Assembly: GCA_946479985.1 (NCBI GenBank)
Contig: CAMLIF010000022.1
Span: 1-40,818 of the forward strand
Source: an uncultured Flavobacteriales bacterium
GTDB taxonomy: Bacteria > Bacteroidota > Bacteroidia > Flavobacteriales > Crocinitomicaceae
Direction of reading: 5' to 3'
Length of the DNA stretch: 40,818 nucleotides
Shown: positions 40,783 through 40,818 of the stretch, piece by piece
How the letters are laid out: every line of letters begins with the position of its first letter
Position numbering within the stretch: the first letter of the stretch is position 1
Translations under genes and position numbers: made by a program
Notes under the pieces: generated by a model
Database searches by the model: none
The model's input: the letters and a program-made list of their open reading frames with translations, nothing else
Told to the model about the DNA's origin: nothing

Positions 40783-40818
40783 ATTTGTTACCATATTGCT
40801 TTTTGGCATTACACCACC

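Noticed and set aside
40447..40809. 120-codon minus-strand frame at the window end
   Set aside because: Antisense to the YdeI gene, which has clear family signatures.
1..40818. Prophage, transposase or known defence system
   Set aside because: No integrase, transposase, phage structural, restriction, reverse transcriptase or Cas proteins are recognisable; only the ParDE pair and an Imm51-like gene point to conflict biology.

Overview
The window reads as chromosome of a member of the Bacteroidota, most likely a flavobacterium in the broad sense; a Crocinitomicaceae/Fluviicola-type genome is my guess, not something proven here. Reasons: two proteins end in type IX secretion (Por) sorting domains (23459-25525 and 33752-34981); many signal peptides end in the Bacteroidota style (...FSQ, ...AQ); Shine-Dalgarno sequences are practically absent; several genes have a TAnnTTTG-like -7 box close upstream; DNA is AT-rich; and the small families seen (DUF6132, DUF6157, DUF1761, DUF1905, MepB, YdeI) are common in this group. 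No rRNA, intact tRNA, CRISPR array, IS transposase or prophage is visible.

Layout. (1) 1-2129: a thiol/sulfur operon with a YgaP-like membrane fragment, DUF6132, two single-domain rhodaneses, OsmC, a small GCASGNC membrane protein and thioredoxin. (2) 2246-4605: a TetR regulator divergent from a bestrophin-type anion channel and a beta-carbonic anhydrase, with a perfect 17-bp palindrome between them. (3) 4753-16904: mostly single genes for small-molecule or envelope functions: DUF1905, DUF1801, a PAL-like NHL protein, two SRPBCC proteins, a putative cysteine peptidase, an EGLN/SM-20-like prolyl hydroxylase, an L,D-transpeptidase lipoprotein, MepB, a fatty acid hydroxylase, VOC, GNAT, a WG-repeat protein and a methyltransferase. 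(4) 17337-21883: a ParDE toxin-antitoxin pair with its operator, an exported Imm51-like protein, an HD-domain phosphohydrolase overlapping an unusual 2OG-Fe(II) oxygenase/seven-WD40 fusion, and a small orphan.

(5) 22006-27317: the least ordinary stretch. It holds a coiled-coil orphan protein, a MITE-like inverted-repeat element, a strictly 21-bp-periodic tandem array that reads as heptads without a start codon, duplicated 'GTGACC' segments that follow hairpins, a perfect 18-bp hairpin, a T9SS delta-60 protein and a tRNA-3'-end-like scrap. (6) 27318-36825: secreted or lipoprotein genes of mostly unknown role, including a WG-repeat/TonB-C fusion, DUF6157, a second T9SS protein and a YwqK/MORN-like lipoprotein overlapping an NTF2-like gene. 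(7) 36828-40782: twin perfect palindromes upstream of an ABC permease/ATPase pair, a WYL regulator, a second MITE-like element, DUF1761 and YdeI.

Best candidates for something undescribed are the HD hydrolase plus 2OG-oxygenase/WD40 pair (19404-21481), the repeat-rich 22.8-27.3 kb stretch, the recurring CASG cysteine motif across the sulfur operon, and the twin palindromes at 36828-36872. All functional statements are from reading translations and motifs by eye; no database search was possible.
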